From Rhodanobacter lindaniclasticus (lineage in GTDB: Bacteria > Pseudomonadota > Gammaproteobacteria > Xanthomonadales > Rhodanobacteraceae), in NCBI RefSeq assembly GCF_004799035.1, contig NZ_MWIO01000006.1, positions 1 through 47,445 on the forward strand: 47,445 nt of DNA, in the 5' to 3' direction. The notes below the pieces were generated by a model. The model had not been told where the DNA came from. It did not search any database and saw nothing but the letters and a program-made list of their open reading frames with translations. Position numbers and translations under genes: made by a program. Positions 7,348 through 17,800 of this stretch are shown one piece after another; position 1 is the first letter of the stretch, and the number at the start of each line of letters is the position of its first letter.

Positions 7348-8916
7348 TCAGTCCCGCGATGGCGGGGGTTCGCCGCCCTGCGTCGCGTCGGCAGTCGGCT
7401 TTGCCGCATCGGCGGGCGCCTCGGCTGCCGGCTGCCACACGAAGGTCGCCACGCTTTCCGCCGGCATGGTGTAGCGGAAACCGAGCTCGCCTTGCTGCAC
7501 GGAGACTTCGTGCGGCGTGGTCTTGCCGTTGATCAGTACCAGCACGATCGAGCCGGCGTCGGGGTTGCGGAAGGCGACATTCTTGATGTCGTCGCCGGTG
7601 TCGGTGGACCAGATGCGCACGGCGCCGGGGCGGATGAAGCGGCTGTAGTGGGCGAACGCGTAGTACTCGTCGTTGCGGCTCACCGCGCCGGTGCGCGAGT
7701 CGATGGTGACGATGCCCTTGCAGGTGTCGCAGCCGCCGAAATGCGGGCCGTGGTTCTCGTCCAGCGCCAGGTTCCAGTACACCACGCCGCGCGCCCAGTT
7801 GCGCAGGCCGCCGAGCAGCAGGTCGCGCGCGAACCAGAGCAGTTCGCCGTGTTTGCTGGATTCCCAGTCGCCGCCGGAACACTCGGTGATGTAGGCGTCC
7901 TTGCGCGGAAAGGCACGATGCACCTCGGTCTGCGCGCCGGGCACGCCGCGGTAGCAATGCCAGGCGATGCCGTCGACATAGCGGGCCGCCTCGGCGTCGT
8001 ACAGCACGTCCAGCGGCTGTCGCGGCTCGTCCCAGTTGTGGTCCCAGCCGAGGATGCGCGTGGCGGGCCGGCGCGAGGTCAGCGCCGGGCCGAGGTACTG
8101 CGCGATGATGCGCGCGCGCTGTTCGGCGGAGAGCAGCATGCCGGGGTAGGTCAGCGGCACGAAGCCGGGCTCGTTCTGCAGGGTCAGCGCGAAGATCGGG
8201 ATGCCGTAGCTGCGGTAGGTGTCGACGTACTTCACCAGGTATTGCGCATAGGCCGCCTCGTACTCTTCGAGCAGGCTGCCGCCGATCAGGTTGGCGCTGG
8301 TCTTCATCCACGCCGGCGCGCTCCACGGCGAGGCGATGATGCGCAGCTGCGGGTCGACGGCCAGCACCTCCTGCATGGTGGGGATGAGGTAAGGCAGGTT
8401 CTCGGCGACGTTGAAGTGCTGCAGGTCGGGGTCGACCTCGCCGGTGGGCATGTCGTCCAGCGTGTACGGCTGCAGCGAAAAATCCGAGGCGCCGATGGTC
8501 AGCCGGACCATGTTGAAGTCGAGCCCCGGCGGCGGGCCGAACAGTTCGAGCAGCAGCGCGTGCCGCGCCGGCGCGCTCAGCTTGTTCTGCAGCAGCCAGG
8601 CCGAGGCATCCGTTACCGCCGCGCCGAAACCGACGACGGTCTGGTAGGTCCGGCTGGTGTCGATGACCACGTCGGCGGGCGAGGATCCCGCCTCGCCGCC
8701 CGGCACGTCGAGCTGGCGGGCCAGGCGCAGGCGGCGGTCCTGGGTGCTCAGCCACAGCTGGATCCCCGGGCCGCTCGGCTGCAGCACCGACGCGACCACG
8801 GCGACGAACAGCGACGGCTGGCGCTGCGCCAGCCGCAGCGCCAGCAGGGCCAGCACCGAGATCAGCACGAACGACGCGATGGCGAGCCAGCGCGGGATAC
8901 CGCGCGCCTCATCCAT
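7348..8916 (-). CDS. GH30-family glycosidase (glucosylceramidase / beta-1,6-glucanase type)
   Basis: Retaining beta-glycosidase of clan GH-A. An N-terminal membrane segment (LAIASFVLISVLALLALRLA, residues 12-31) indicates export and anchoring to the inner membrane, or an uncleaved signal. The TIM barrel follows, with acid/base E249 (ALTLQNEPGF) and nucleophile E345 (YITECSGGDW), both in the expected GH30 context, then a C-terminal beta domain. SPWSAPAWMKTS is a typical GH30 substrate-loop motif. Bacterial relatives act on beta-1,6-glucan, glucosylceramide or xylan; sequence alone does not separate these. A 54-base gap from the GH3 gene suggests co-transcription and stepwise glucan hydrolysis. 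The C-terminal 25 residues are Pro/Ala-rich low complexity. Confidence 0.9.
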   Translation of the reverse strand: MDEARGIPRWLAIASFVLISVLALLALRLAQRQPSLFVAVVASVLQPSGPGIQLWLSTQDRRLRLARQLDVPGGEAGSSPADVVIDTSRTYQTVVGFGAAVTDASAWLLQNKLSAPARHALLLELFGPPPGLDFNMVRLTIGASDFSLQPYTLDDMPTGEVDPDLQHFNVAENLPYLIPTMQEVLAVDPQLRIIASPWSAPAWMKTSANLIGGSLLEEYEAAYAQYLVKYVDTYRSYGIPIFALTLQNEPGFVPLTYPGMLLSAEQRARIIAQYLGPALTSRRPATRILGWDHNWDEPRQPLDVLYDAEAARYVDGIAWHCYRGVPGAQTEVHRAFPRKDAYITECSGGDWESSKHGELLWFARDLLLGGLRNWARGVVYWNLALDENHGPHFGGCDTCKGIVTIDSRTGAVSRNDEYYAFAHYSRFIRPGAVRIWSTDTGDDIKNVAFRNPDAGSIVLVLINGKTTPHEVSVQQGELGFRYTMPAESVATFVWQPAAEAPADAAKPTADATQGGEPPPSRD

Positions 8917-8970
8917 GCGGCATGCCGGCCGGACCGGCGGCTTCGCGCATCGCGGATGGAGCGTGCCTCA

Positions 8971-10956
8971 TCACGGTGCGCCCGGCTTGGCGCAGGTGTG
9001 GACGCTCGACCAGGTGGGCAGCGTTTTCACCTCGTGCGCCGCCGCGTAGCGCAGCCCGTAGCCGGGAGCGAACAGCCAGGCCTGGTCGTGGCCGGCGCTC
9101 TGGTACGGACAGGGCACGCCAGGCCAGGGCATCGACAGCGTGCCGTGGAAATCGTGCGGCCCCGCGCCATCGGCGCGGGCAAACAGCACGTCCGCCACGC
9201 CGCCGCCTTCGGTGCCCGGCAGCCACGCCGCCACGAACGCATCGGAGAGATCGAGCAGGTCGTTGACGAACAGCGGACGTCCGGACACGAACACCGTCAC
9301 CACCGGCTTGTGCGCCTTGGCCACCGCCTGCAGCACCGCGAGGTCTTCCGGGTAGCGATCGCTGTGGCGCAGCGTGGCCGGCAACTTGATGTCGCCCTTC
9401 ATCTCCGCGTACGGCGTTTCCCCGATCACCGCCACGATGGCGCCGAAGGGTGCGAGGTCGATGCCGGCGGCGGTCTGGCTGTAGCTGACGTTCGCCGCGC
9501 CGTCGGCGGCGCGGAGGCCGGCCAGGATCGTCTCGCCGTGAGGGAAGTCGGCATTGCCGTTGTCGGTGCCCTGCCAGGTCAGCGACCAGCCGCCGGTCTG
9601 GTTCGGCAGGCTGTCGGCGCTCTTGCCGACCACCAGGATCTTCGCGCCCGCCTTCAGCGGCAGCGTGCCGTGGTTGTTCTTCAGCAGCACCAGCGATTCG
9701 CGCACGGCGCGGCGCGCCAGCTCGCGGTGCTGCAGGGCGGCGGCGTCGCCGGCGCCTTCGCGCTGCGAGGGCCGCTGGTCGAACAAGCCCATGCGCAGCT
9801 TGGCGCGCACGATCCGGCTCACCGCGTCGTCGATGCGGCTCATCGGGATCTGGCCGTCTTCAACCTGTCGGGTGGTGTTGGCGATGAAGGCCTGCCAGTC
9901 GTCGGGCACCATCACCATGTCGATGCCGGCGTTGATCGCCTGCGGGCAACTGGCGTTGCTGCAGCCGGGCAGCTGGCCGATCGCGTTCCAGTCGGACACC
10001 ACGAAACCGTCGAAGCCCATCTTCTCCTTCAACGCGCCGGTGAGCAGGGCGCGGGCGCCGGACATCTTGCCGTAGTCGACGCCGTCGGCCACGTCGTCCC
10101 AGCTGTTGTAGGAGGCCATCACGCTCAGCACGCCGGTGCGCAACGCGCCGACGTAGCCGGCGCCGTGCACGTTGATCATGTCCTGCCGGCTGACCCGGGC
10201 CTGGCCTTCGTCGACGCCGTTCCAGGTGGCGCCATCGCCGATGAAGTGCTTGGCGGTGGCCATCACGTGGTGGTCGTCGAAGTTGCCCTGCAGTCCGGTG
10301 ACGTAGGCGCGTGCGTACTCGCGCACCAGCGGCGCCTCGCTGGAAAAGCTCTCGTAGGTGCGGCCCCAGCGCACGTTCTGCGCCACCGCGAGCGTGGGCG
10401 CGAAGGCCCAGTCGATGCCGGTGGCGCGCACCGAGCGCGCGGTGGCCTCGCCGATGGCCTCGATCAATGCCGGGTCATGCGCCGCACCCAGGCCGATGTT
10501 GTGCGGGAACAGGGTGGCGCCGAACACGTTGTTGTCGCCGTGCACCGCGTCGGTGCCCCAGATCACCGGGATCTTCACCTTCGCGTCGGTGGTCATCGAG
10601 GCGTCGCGGTAACGCTCGGCCAGGTCGAGCCAGTCGCCGATGCCGGCGTGCTTGTTCTTCTGCGGCCAGGAGCCGCCGCCGTTGAGCACCGAACCGATGT
10701 AGTACTGCTTCACCTGCGCCGGGGTGATCGACTTGATCTCCGCCTGGGTCATCTGGCCGATCTTCTGCGCCAGGCTCATGCCGGCGACGATCGTGCGCAC
10801 GCGCTGCTCCAGCACGGGGTCGGCGGGCCGCTCGCCGTGGATCGCGGGCCAGTCGGCCAGGCGGCCGGGCACCGGGGTGTCGGCGGCATGGGCAGCACCA
10901 GCGAACGTCGCCAGCAGGGCGAGCGTCGGGAGCCACGGGAATCGGATGCCAGGCAT
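8971..10956 (-). CDS. Secreted GH3-family beta-glucosidase
   Basis: Exo-acting retaining glycosidase that releases terminal beta-linked glucose. Signal peptide PTLALLATFAGAAHAAD, then the GH3 barrel with the KHFIGDGAT motif and nucleophile D322 (GFVVSDWNAIGQ), and an alpha/beta sandwich domain (EGGGVADVLF). At 661 residues it lacks the large C-terminal extension of the ExoP-type enzymes. The start at 10956 has GAGGAGG six bases upstream; the longer in-frame form, 11 residues more, has no ribosome binding site. First gene of the probable GH3-GH30-DPP transcript. A LysR gene stops 121 bases upstream. Confidence 0.92.
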   Translation of the reverse strand: MPGIRFPWLPTLALLATFAGAAHAADTPVPGRLADWPAIHGERPADPVLEQRVRTIVAGMSLAQKIGQMTQAEIKSITPAQVKQYYIGSVLNGGGSWPQKNKHAGIGDWLDLAERYRDASMTTDAKVKIPVIWGTDAVHGDNNVFGATLFPHNIGLGAAHDPALIEAIGEATARSVRATGIDWAFAPTLAVAQNVRWGRTYESFSSEAPLVREYARAYVTGLQGNFDDHHVMATAKHFIGDGATWNGVDEGQARVSRQDMINVHGAGYVGALRTGVLSVMASYNSWDDVADGVDYGKMSGARALLTGALKEKMGFDGFVVSDWNAIGQLPGCSNASCPQAINAGIDMVMVPDDWQAFIANTTRQVEDGQIPMSRIDDAVSRIVRAKLRMGLFDQRPSQREGAGDAAALQHRELARRAVRESLVLLKNNHGTLPLKAGAKILVVGKSADSLPNQTGGWSLTWQGTDNGNADFPHGETILAGLRAADGAANVSYSQTAAGIDLAPFGAIVAVIGETPYAEMKGDIKLPATLRHSDRYPEDLAVLQAVAKAHKPVVTVFVSGRPLFVNDLLDLSDAFVAAWLPGTEGGGVADVLFARADGAGPHDFHGTLSMPWPGVPCPYQSAGHDQAWLFAPGYGLRYAAAHEVKTLPTWSSVHTCAKPGAP

Positions 10957-11077
10957 GGAACGCCTCCTCGGAATGCGGCAAAGCTGCATCAGCGTACCGC
11001 CAATGCGGCCGGGCCGATGCGGACGCGGTTCACGGGCGTGCCACGTCGGGTGGTTGCGTGCGGGCGTCGGACAACCC

Positions 11078-11977
11078 TCAGCGCAGGGTCGCAGTCAGCT
11101 CCACCAGCCAGTCGACGAACACGCGCAGCCGCGCGGGCATCTGCCGCTGCTGCGGGTAGAGCACGGTCATCGGCAGCGAGGGCGGCGGACAGGCGGGCAG
11201 CAGCTCGCGCAGGCGGCCGCTCTTCAATGCCGCGGCGACGCGGTAGCGCGGAATCTGCGCGATGCCCAGGCCCGCCTCGCAACAGCCGTAATAGGCCTCG
11301 GCGCTGCTGACGCTGACGCAGCCCGGCAGCGTCACCTCGCGGCGCCTGCGACCCACCATGAACTCCAGCGGTTCGGCACGGCGGGTGGTGGGCGAGATCC
11401 AGTTCACCGCGACATGGCCATCCTGCAATGCCGCCAGCGAGTCGGGCATCGGGTGACGGCGCAGGTAGGCGGCGCTGGCCACGGTGGCCAGCTCGAAACG
11501 GCCCACGCGGCGACCGACCATGTCCGAGTCGGCCAGTTCGCCCACCCGCAGCACGCAGTCCACGCCTTCGCCCACCAGGTCGACGAAGCGGTCGCCGGTG
11601 CCGATGTCCAGGCCGATCTGCGGGTAGCGGGCGAAGAACTCGCGCAGCGCGGGGATCACCAGCAGGCTGGCCAGCGAGGCCGGCAGGTCCACGCGCAGGC
11701 GCCCCCGCGGCTGCACCCGCGCCTCGCGGAAATCCGCCTCCACCTCGTCCACGTCGGCGAGCAGGCGCAGGCAGTGGCCGTAATAGGTTTCGCCGTCGCG
11801 GGTGGCCCGCACGCGGCGGGTGGTCCGCTGCAGCAGCTGCGCGCCGAGCCGCGATTCCAGGCGCTTGATCGCATGGGTGGCGGTGGCGCGGGGCAGGCCG
11901 AGATCGTCCGCCGCGGCGGTGAAGCTGCCCAGCTCGACGATCCGCGTGTACAACCGCATGGCCTTCAGCCGGTCCAT
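11078..11977 (-). CDS. LysR-family transcriptional regulator
   Basis: DNA-binding regulator with an N-terminal winged helix-turn-helix (residues 1-60: FTAAADDLGLPRATATHAIKRLESRLGAQLL) — note the usual LysR layout — and a C-terminal effector-binding domain with two periplasmic-binding-protein-like lobes. The 299-residue length is typical. It is divergent from the aldo/keto reductase at 12082, which makes that gene its most likely target; autoregulation is usual for this arrangement. No co-inducer can be inferred. The sequence belongs to the CrgA/DsdC-like branch often paired with oxidoreductases, which is an inference from the WISPTTRRAEPLEF-type loop and gene order. Confidence 0.9.
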   Translation of the reverse strand: MDRLKAMRLYTRIVELGSFTAAADDLGLPRATATHAIKRLESRLGAQLLQRTTRRVRATRDGETYYGHCLRLLADVDEVEADFREARVQPRGRLRVDLPASLASLLVIPALREFFARYPQIGLDIGTGDRFVDLVGEGVDCVLRVGELADSDMVGRRVGRFELATVASAAYLRRHPMPDSLAALQDGHVAVNWISPTTRRAEPLEFMVGRRRREVTLPGCVSVSSAEAYYGCCEAGLGIAQIPRYRVAAALKSGRLRELLPACPPPSLPMTVLYPQQRQMPARLRVFVDWLVELTATLR

Positions 11978-12081
11978 TGCATTGTTGTCGCTGATTGGAT
12001 GGTGATGGTCATTATTGAGTATTTATCGGTTGCCCGCCATGGCGCACCATGCGTCCACCCTCACCCACCGGAGCAACCCGC
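11978..12081. promoter_or_regulatory. Divergent LysR / aldo-keto reductase promoter region
   Basis: This 104-base gap is clearly more A/T-rich (ATTATTGAGTATTTATCGG near 12011-12029) than the genes on both sides and should hold both promoters and the LysR binding site. I could not assign a single convincing T-N11-A box. The reductase ribosome binding site is GGAG at 12071-12074. Confidence 0.45.
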
Positions 12082-13071
12082 ATGCAGACCCGCACCCTCG
12101 GTCATGGCCCCCGTGTTTCCGCCCTCGGCCTCGGCTGCATGGGCATGAGCGCGTTCTACGGCGCGCACGACGACGCCGAATCGATCGCCACCATCCACCA
12201 CGCGCTGGAGCGCGGCCTCAACCTGCTCGACACCGCCGACATGTACGGCCCGCACACCAACGAGGTACTGGTCGGCAAGGCCATCAAGGGGCGTCGGGAG
12301 CAGGCCTTCGTGGCAACCAAGTTCGGCATCGTGCTCGACCCGAGCGACCCGGCGGTACGCGGCGTCAACGGCCGCCCGGAGTACGTGCATGCCGCCTGCG
12401 ACGCCAGCCTGAAGCGGCTCGGCATCGACACCATCGATCTGTATTACCAGCATCGCGTCGACCCGAACGTGCCGATCGAGGAGACCGTCGGCGCGATGGC
12501 CGAGCTGGTGGCTGCCGGCAAGGTGCGCTACCTGGGCCTGAGCGAGGCCTCCGGCGCCACGCTGGAGCGCGCCTGCAAGGTGCATCCGATTGCCGCGCTG
12601 CAGAGCGAGTTCTCGCTGTGGACGCGCGACCCGCAGACCAACGGCATGCTCGCCGCGTGCCGCAAGCTGGGGGTGAGCCTGGTCGCCTATTCGCCGCTGG
12701 GGCGCGGCTTTCTTACCGGCGCGATCCGCTCGCCGGACGACTTCGACGCCGACGACTACCGCCGCAGCAGCCCGCGCTTCATCGGCGACAACTTCGCGCG
12801 CAACCTGCAGTTGGTCGAGCAGGTGAAAGCCATCGCCGCCGACAAGGGCTGCTCGCCCGCGCAACTGGCGCTGGCCTGGGTGCTGGCACAGGGCGAGGAC
12901 GTGCTGGCCATCCCCGGCACGCGCAAGCGCAGCCGGCTGGATGAGAACCTCGGCGCGCTCGACGTGCAGCTCGGCGCCGCGGAGCTGAAGGCGATCGACG
13001 CCGTGTTTCCGCCCGACGCGGTCAGCGGCACGCGCTACGTCGAGGAAGGCATGCGCATGGTCAACGCGTAG
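12082..13071 (+). CDS. Aldo/keto reductase
   Basis: NADPH-dependent oxidoreductase with a TIM barrel. The tetrad is visible: Asp and Tyr in [13 protein letters not shown], Lys in VATKFG, His in [21 protein letters not shown] near the C-terminus is the NADP-phosphate binding segment. The 329-residue length and the [20 protein letters not shown] start place it in the YakC/AKR13-like group of general aldehyde or ketone reductases. The ATG at 12082 with GGAG upstream is preferred to an earlier in-frame codon. The substrate is unknown. The divergent LysR gene probably controls it. Confidence 0.92.
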   Translation: MQTRTLGHGPRVSALGLGCMGMSAFYGAHDDAESIATIHHALERGLNLLDTADMYGPHTNEVLVGKAIKGRREQAFVATKFGIVLDPSDPAVRGVNGRPEYVHAACDASLKRLGIDTIDLYYQHRVDPNVPIEETVGAMAELVAAGKVRYLGLSEASGATLERACKVHPIAALQSEFSLWTRDPQTNGMLAACRKLGVSLVAYSPLGRGFLTGAIRSPDDFDADDYRRSSPRFIGDNFARNLQLVEQVKAIAADKGCSPAQLALAWVLAQGEDVLAIPGTRKRSRLDENLGALDVQLGAAELKAIDAVFPPDAVSGTRYVEEGMRMVNA

Positions 13072-13085
13072 CCTCGCAAGACCCC

Positions 13086-13163
13086 GTAGGAGCCCGCTCG
13101 CGGGCGATGCTCTTGAAGCCGGGATCGCAAAAGCAAAAGCATCGCCCGCGAGCGGGCTCCTAC
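13086..13163. repeat. REP-like element, perfect 26-bp inverted repeat
   Basis: Left arm 13086-13111 starts GTAGGAGCCCGCTCGCGGGC; the right arm 13138-13163 is its exact reverse complement, around a 26-base loop. It belongs to the same GTAGGAGC family as the copy at 30739-30810. It lies 14 bases after the reductase stop codon and 27 bases before queF. Confidence 0.9.
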
Positions 13164-13190
13164 GAGAGGTGGCGGGGTAAACTCGGCGGG

Positions 13191-14015
13191 ATGAGCACCC
13201 CCGAACATTCCCCGCTGGGCAAGGACACCGTCTATGCCGACCGCTACGACCCCAGCCTGCTGTTTCCGATCCCGCGCGCCGACAAGCGCGCGGAGATCGG
13301 CGTGGCGGAAGCGCTGCCGTTCCACGGCGTGGACATCTGGAACGCCTACGAATTGTCGTGGCTGGACCCGCGCGGCAAGCCGCAGGTGGCGCTGGCCGAG
13401 TTCCGCGTGCCGGCGGCATCGCCGTACATCATCGAATCGAAATCGTTCAAGTTGTACTTGAACGGCTTCGCGCAGGAATCCATCGCCGACATCGACGCGC
13501 TCGCCGAAACGCTGCGCCATGACCTGTCCGCCGCGGCCGGTGCCGTGGTCGGCGTGGAGCTGTCGCCGCTGCGCGCCGCGGCCTTGCCGGTGGTGGAGCT
13601 GGATGGCGAGCTGCTCGACGAGCAGGACATCGCCGTCGACAGCTACGGACCGCCGGACGCGGACTTCCTGCAGGCCGACACCACGGCGACCGCGGTGGAG
13701 GAAACGCTGGTCTCGCACCTGCTGCGCTCGAACTGCCCGGTGACCGGCCAGCCCGACTGGGGCAGCGTGCAGATCGCCTACCGCGGCGCGCCGATCGATC
13801 ACGCCGGCCTGCTGCGCTATCTGGTCTCGTTCCGCACCCACAACGAATTCCACGAGCAATGCGTGGAGCGCATCTTCGTCGACCTCACCCGCCGCTGCGC
13901 GCCGCTGCAGCTGCGCGTCCATGCGCGCTACACGCGCCGCGGCGGGCTCGACATCAATCCGTTCCGCAGCAGCACGCCGGCCACGCCGGGCAACCCGCGC
14001 ACGGTACGCCAGTAG
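13191..14015 (+). CDS. queF: NADPH-dependent 7-cyano-7-deazaguanine reductase
   Basis: Reduces the nitrile of preQ0 to preQ1 in queuosine tRNA-modification synthesis, in the cytoplasm. The 274-residue length is the long, two-T-fold YqcD/QueF form. The QueF signature [12 protein letters not shown] is present, as are the catalytic Cys C182 ([12 protein letters not shown]) and a downstream [13 protein letters not shown] segment with the substrate Glu. The ATG at 13191 gives a start matching family members ([14 protein letters not shown]); frames extending upstream run into the REP element. No preQ1 riboswitch is visible in the short leader. Monocistronic as far as can be seen. Confidence 0.96.
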   Translation: MSTPEHSPLGKDTVYADRYDPSLLFPIPRADKRAEIGVAEALPFHGVDIWNAYELSWLDPRGKPQVALAEFRVPAASPYIIESKSFKLYLNGFAQESIADIDALAETLRHDLSAAAGAVVGVELSPLRAAALPVVELDGELLDEQDIAVDSYGPPDADFLQADTTATAVEETLVSHLLRSNCPVTGQPDWGSVQIAYRGAPIDHAGLLRYLVSFRTHNEFHEQCVERIFVDLTRRCAPLQLRVHARYTRRGGLDINPFRSSTPATPGNPRTVRQ

Positions 14016-14145
14016 TCGCGCCGGCAACCGTCACCGTCGCGTGAAAAGTTCGGGCAGGCGCGCGCGGCCGCTAATCGGCGCTTCATTTGCGCGGCGCTAG
14101 CCTCGGCAAGGTGAGTCATGCCGACCATCCACCCGTGGAGTTCCG

Positions 14146-14733
14146 ATGAAACGACCAACCGTCACGACGGCCCTGTGGCAAGCGGCTGCCCTGGCCAGCC
14201 TGCTGCTGCTCGCCGCTTGCGGCAAGCACGATGAATCCGCCCCGGCCCCGCCGCCCGCCGGCAGCGTCGCACCCGCGGCCTCGGTGATGCCGACGCCCGC
14301 CCCGGCGCACACGGCCGCCGCCGCGCCGGCCGGCAGCAGCGCCATTGCCCCCGCCACCACGGTAGCCACCGCCGCCGCCATCGCACCGGCCCCGCTGGCT
14401 TTCTCCAAACTGACCGTGGGCGATGCGATCGACAAGAGTCACCAGGTCACCCATGCCGCCGATCACTTCGACGCCGACGCCCACACGCTCTACGCCAGCG
14501 TGGCCACCGTAGGCAGCAGCACCGACGCCACCATCGACGCCACCTGGCGCTACCTCGAAGGCCGCGGCCAACTGGTCAGCAAGATCAGCCAGTCGATCGC
14601 CACCGATGGCCCGGCGATCACCACCTTCCAGGTGCACAACCCGGATCTGTGGCCGGAAGGCAAGTACACGGTGGACATCACCGTCGACGGCAAGCCCGCC
14701 GCCAGCCAGGATTTCCGCATCGGCAAGAGCTGA
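14146..14733 (+). CDS. Putative lipoprotein of unknown function
   Basis: A 195-residue protein with a lipoprotein signal peptide and lipobox (LLLLAACGKHD, Cys at about residue 25). An Ala/Pro-rich linker (about 35-85) follows, then a compact C-terminal domain (about 88-195) with a beta-rich pattern ending GKYTVDITVDGKPAASQDFR. That ending resembles an Ig-like or FixG-like sandwich, seen also in proteins that describe pilus or cell-envelope additions; I do not recognise the family. It is 105 bases upstream of the tricorn-type peptidase on the same strand and could share its transcript. Confidence 0.75.
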   Translation: MKRPTVTTALWQAAALASLLLLAACGKHDESAPAPPPAGSVAPAASVMPTPAPAHTAAAAPAGSSAIAPATTVATAAAIAPAPLAFSKLTVGDAIDKSHQVTHAADHFDADAHTLYASVATVGSSTDATIDATWRYLEGRGQLVSKISQSIATDGPAITTFQVHNPDLWPEGKYTVDITVDGKPAASQDFRIGKS

Positions 14734-14838
14734 TCGGAAAGGACTCCCCAGGTCAGGTTCGCCCCATGACCAATGGTGCAGGCGCGGCCCGATGGCCGCG
14801 TCTACACTGGGCGCCGGCCTTTCGCCCGGGGAATCCAC

Positions 14839-17800
14839 ATGCGCCTGCGCTACCTGTTGTGGCTGCTTTGCTGCCTGCTGCTGGCACCGTTGTCCACGCT
14901 GGCCGCCGGGGCGGTGGCCTTGTCGCAACCCTCGGTCTCGCCGGACGGCAGCCAGATCGCCTTCGTCGCCAACGGCGGCATCTGGAGCGTGTCCAGCCAG
15001 GGCGGCACCGCGCACCTGCTGGTGGCCGATGACGGCGGCAACGATTCGCGCCCCCTGTATTCGCCGGACGGCCGGCAACTGGCATTCCAGTCCGACGGCA
15101 GCGGCGAAGCCAACGGCATCTATCTGCTCGATCTGACCAGCGGCGTGGTGCGCCGGCTGACCTGGGCCGACGGCGGCAACCAGCTCGATGCGTGGTCACG
15201 CGACGGCCAGTGGATCTATTTCAGTTCCGCGCGCGACAACGTCGGCGGCATGCCCGGCGTCTACCGCGTGCACGCCAGCGGCGGCACGCCGATGCCGGTG
15301 TCGCTGGAACGCTATCGCAACGAGTCGATGGCCGCGCCCTCGCCCGACGGCGCCTCGCTGGCCGTGGTCGGCGGCGGCATGGGCGACTGGCAATGGTGGC
15401 GCCACGGCCGCAGCCACATCGACGAAGGCGCGGTATGGCTGCTGCGCGACGACGGCGGCCACCAGTATCGCCGACTGACCGCGGACGACGCGCGCGCGCA
15501 ATGGCCGATGTGGGCGCCGGACGGCGCCACGCTCTATTACATGAGCGACCGCAGCGGCGCGGAGAACATCTGGCGGGTGCCGCTGGCCGGCGGCAGCGAA
15601 TCGGCGCTGACCGGCTTCACCGACGGCCGCGTGCTGTGGCCGAGCATCGCGGCGAACGGCAAGCTGCTGGCGTTCGAGCGCGACTTCGGCATCTGGACGC
15701 TGGACCCGGCCAGCGGCCACGCCGTACCGCTGACGATCACCCTGACCGGCGCGATCCGCGGCCCGCAACCGGAACACGAGAACCTCGGCCACGGCTACAG
15801 CCAGATCGCGCTGTCGCCGGACGGCAAGAAGCTGGCCTTGATCGCGCACGGCGAGGTGTTCGCCACCGACGCCGCCAAGGGCGGCCACGCGCGCCGCCTT
15901 ACCCGCACCGCGGCCGAGGAATACGACCTGACCTGGGCGCCGGACAGCCGCCGGCTGGTCTACGGCTCCAGCCGCGACGGCCACGGCCAGCTCTACCTGT
16001 ACGACTTCGCCAGCGGCAAGGAAACCGCGCTCACCTCCACCGCCGGCAGCGACACTGCCCCGCGCTTCTCGCCCGACGGCAAGCAGTTGGCGTTCCTGCG
16101 CAACGACCGCGAGCTGTGCGTGCTGGACATCGCCAGCGGCAAGCTGCGCAGCGTGGTGAAGGCGCGCATCGACCTGCCGCGCCCGCTCGACTCCGCCGCG
16201 CCGTTCGCGTGGTCGCCGGACGGGCGCTGGCTCGCCTACCTCGACTTCGGTCCGCGCATGTTCCGCAACGTGCACGCGGTGGCGCTGGCCGACGGCAAGC
16301 AGGTGATGCTGAGCTCGCTGGCCAACACCGACGCGGACAACGTGTCGTGGAGCGCCGACGGGCGCAGCGTGCTGTTCACCACCGGCCAGCGCACCGAGGA
16401 GGGCCAGGTCGCGCAGATCGACCTGCTGCCGCGCACGCCGGTGTTCCGCGAGGACCGTTTCCAGGATCTGTTCAAGGCCAAGTCCGGTGACGACAAGCCC
16501 AAGGGCCAGGACAGCGACCACGCCGACGACAAGCCGCCGGTGAAGCCCGTGCGCATCGACGCCGACGGCATCCGCGAGCGGCTGAGCCTGCTGCCGGTGG
16601 GCCTGGACGTCGGCGCCGTGCAGATCAGCCCGGACGGCAAATCCCTGCTGCTCACCGCCGAAGTCGCCGGCACCACGAACCTCTACAGCTGGTCGCTTGA
16701 TCCGCTGGCGAAGGAGCCGCCGGTGGCCCGCCAGCTCACGCATACGCCGGGCGACAAGCAGGACGCGCAGTTCAGCGCGGACGGCAAGCAGGTGTTCTAC
16801 CTCGACGCCGGCAAGATCCAGTCGTTCAAGCTCGACGACAAGGGCGAGGCCAAGCCCGAGGCGCTGGCCGTCGACGCCGCGATGGAGGTGGATTTCGACA
16901 GCGAGAAGCGGGTGGTGTTCGAGCAGGCCTGGCGCTGGCTGCGCGACACCTTCCACGACCCGGCCATGCACGGCACGGACTGGAACGCGGTGCACACCAC
17001 CTACGCGCCGCTGGTCGCCAACGCGGCCACGCCCGCCGCGCTGTACCGCCTGCTGAACCTGATGGTGGGCGAACTCGACGCCTCGCATTCCGGCGCGCGC
17101 GCGCCGCAGAAGCGCGAGTCGATCACCGGCCGGCTGGGCTTGCTGTTCGACCGCGCGGAATACGAGGCGTACGGCCGCCTTCGCATCGCCAGCGTGCTGC
17201 CGCTGTCGCCAGCCGCCGTGGCCGGCGGCATCGAGCCCGGCGATTACCTGCTGGCGATCGACGGCGAACCGCTGGACGCCGCCAGCAACCTGGCCCAACG
17301 CCTGGCGCACCGCATCGGCGACAAGGTCAGCCTGCGCATCGCCGCCAACGCCGCGGGCACGCGTGCCCGCGAGGTCGCGGTCAAGCCGATCGACTCCAGG
17401 GATCTCTCCGAACTGGTCTACCGCGCGTGGACGGCGGACAACCGCGCCTACGTGGCGAAAGCCAGCGGCGGCCGTCTGGGCTACGTGCACCTGCGCGACA
17501 TGTCGTATGCGTCGCTGCAGGATTTCTACAAGGACCTGGACGCGCAGAACGCCACCCGCGACGGCGTGGTGATCGACATCCGCAACAACTTCGGCGGCTT
17601 CGTCAACGCCTACGCGCTGGACGTGCTCGCGCGCCGGCCCTACCTCAACATGACCTTCCGCGGCTTCGACCAGGCCGAACCGGCGCGCAGCATCCTCGGC
17701 CAGCGCGCACTGGAACGCCCCACCGTGCTGATCACCAACCGCATCACCCTCTCCGACGGCGAGGACTTCTCCGAAGGCTACCGCGCGCTCGGCCTGGGCA

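Noticed and set aside
4993..11310. A 2105-codon open frame on the plus strand opposite DPP IV, GH30 and GH3
   Set aside because: It is an antisense shadow caused by high GC; it is His/Arg/Val-rich, has no domains and opposes three well-supported genes.
13112..13190. preQ1 riboswitch before queF
   Set aside because: The space is filled by the loop and right arm of a REP-like repeat, and only 27 bases remain before the start codon.
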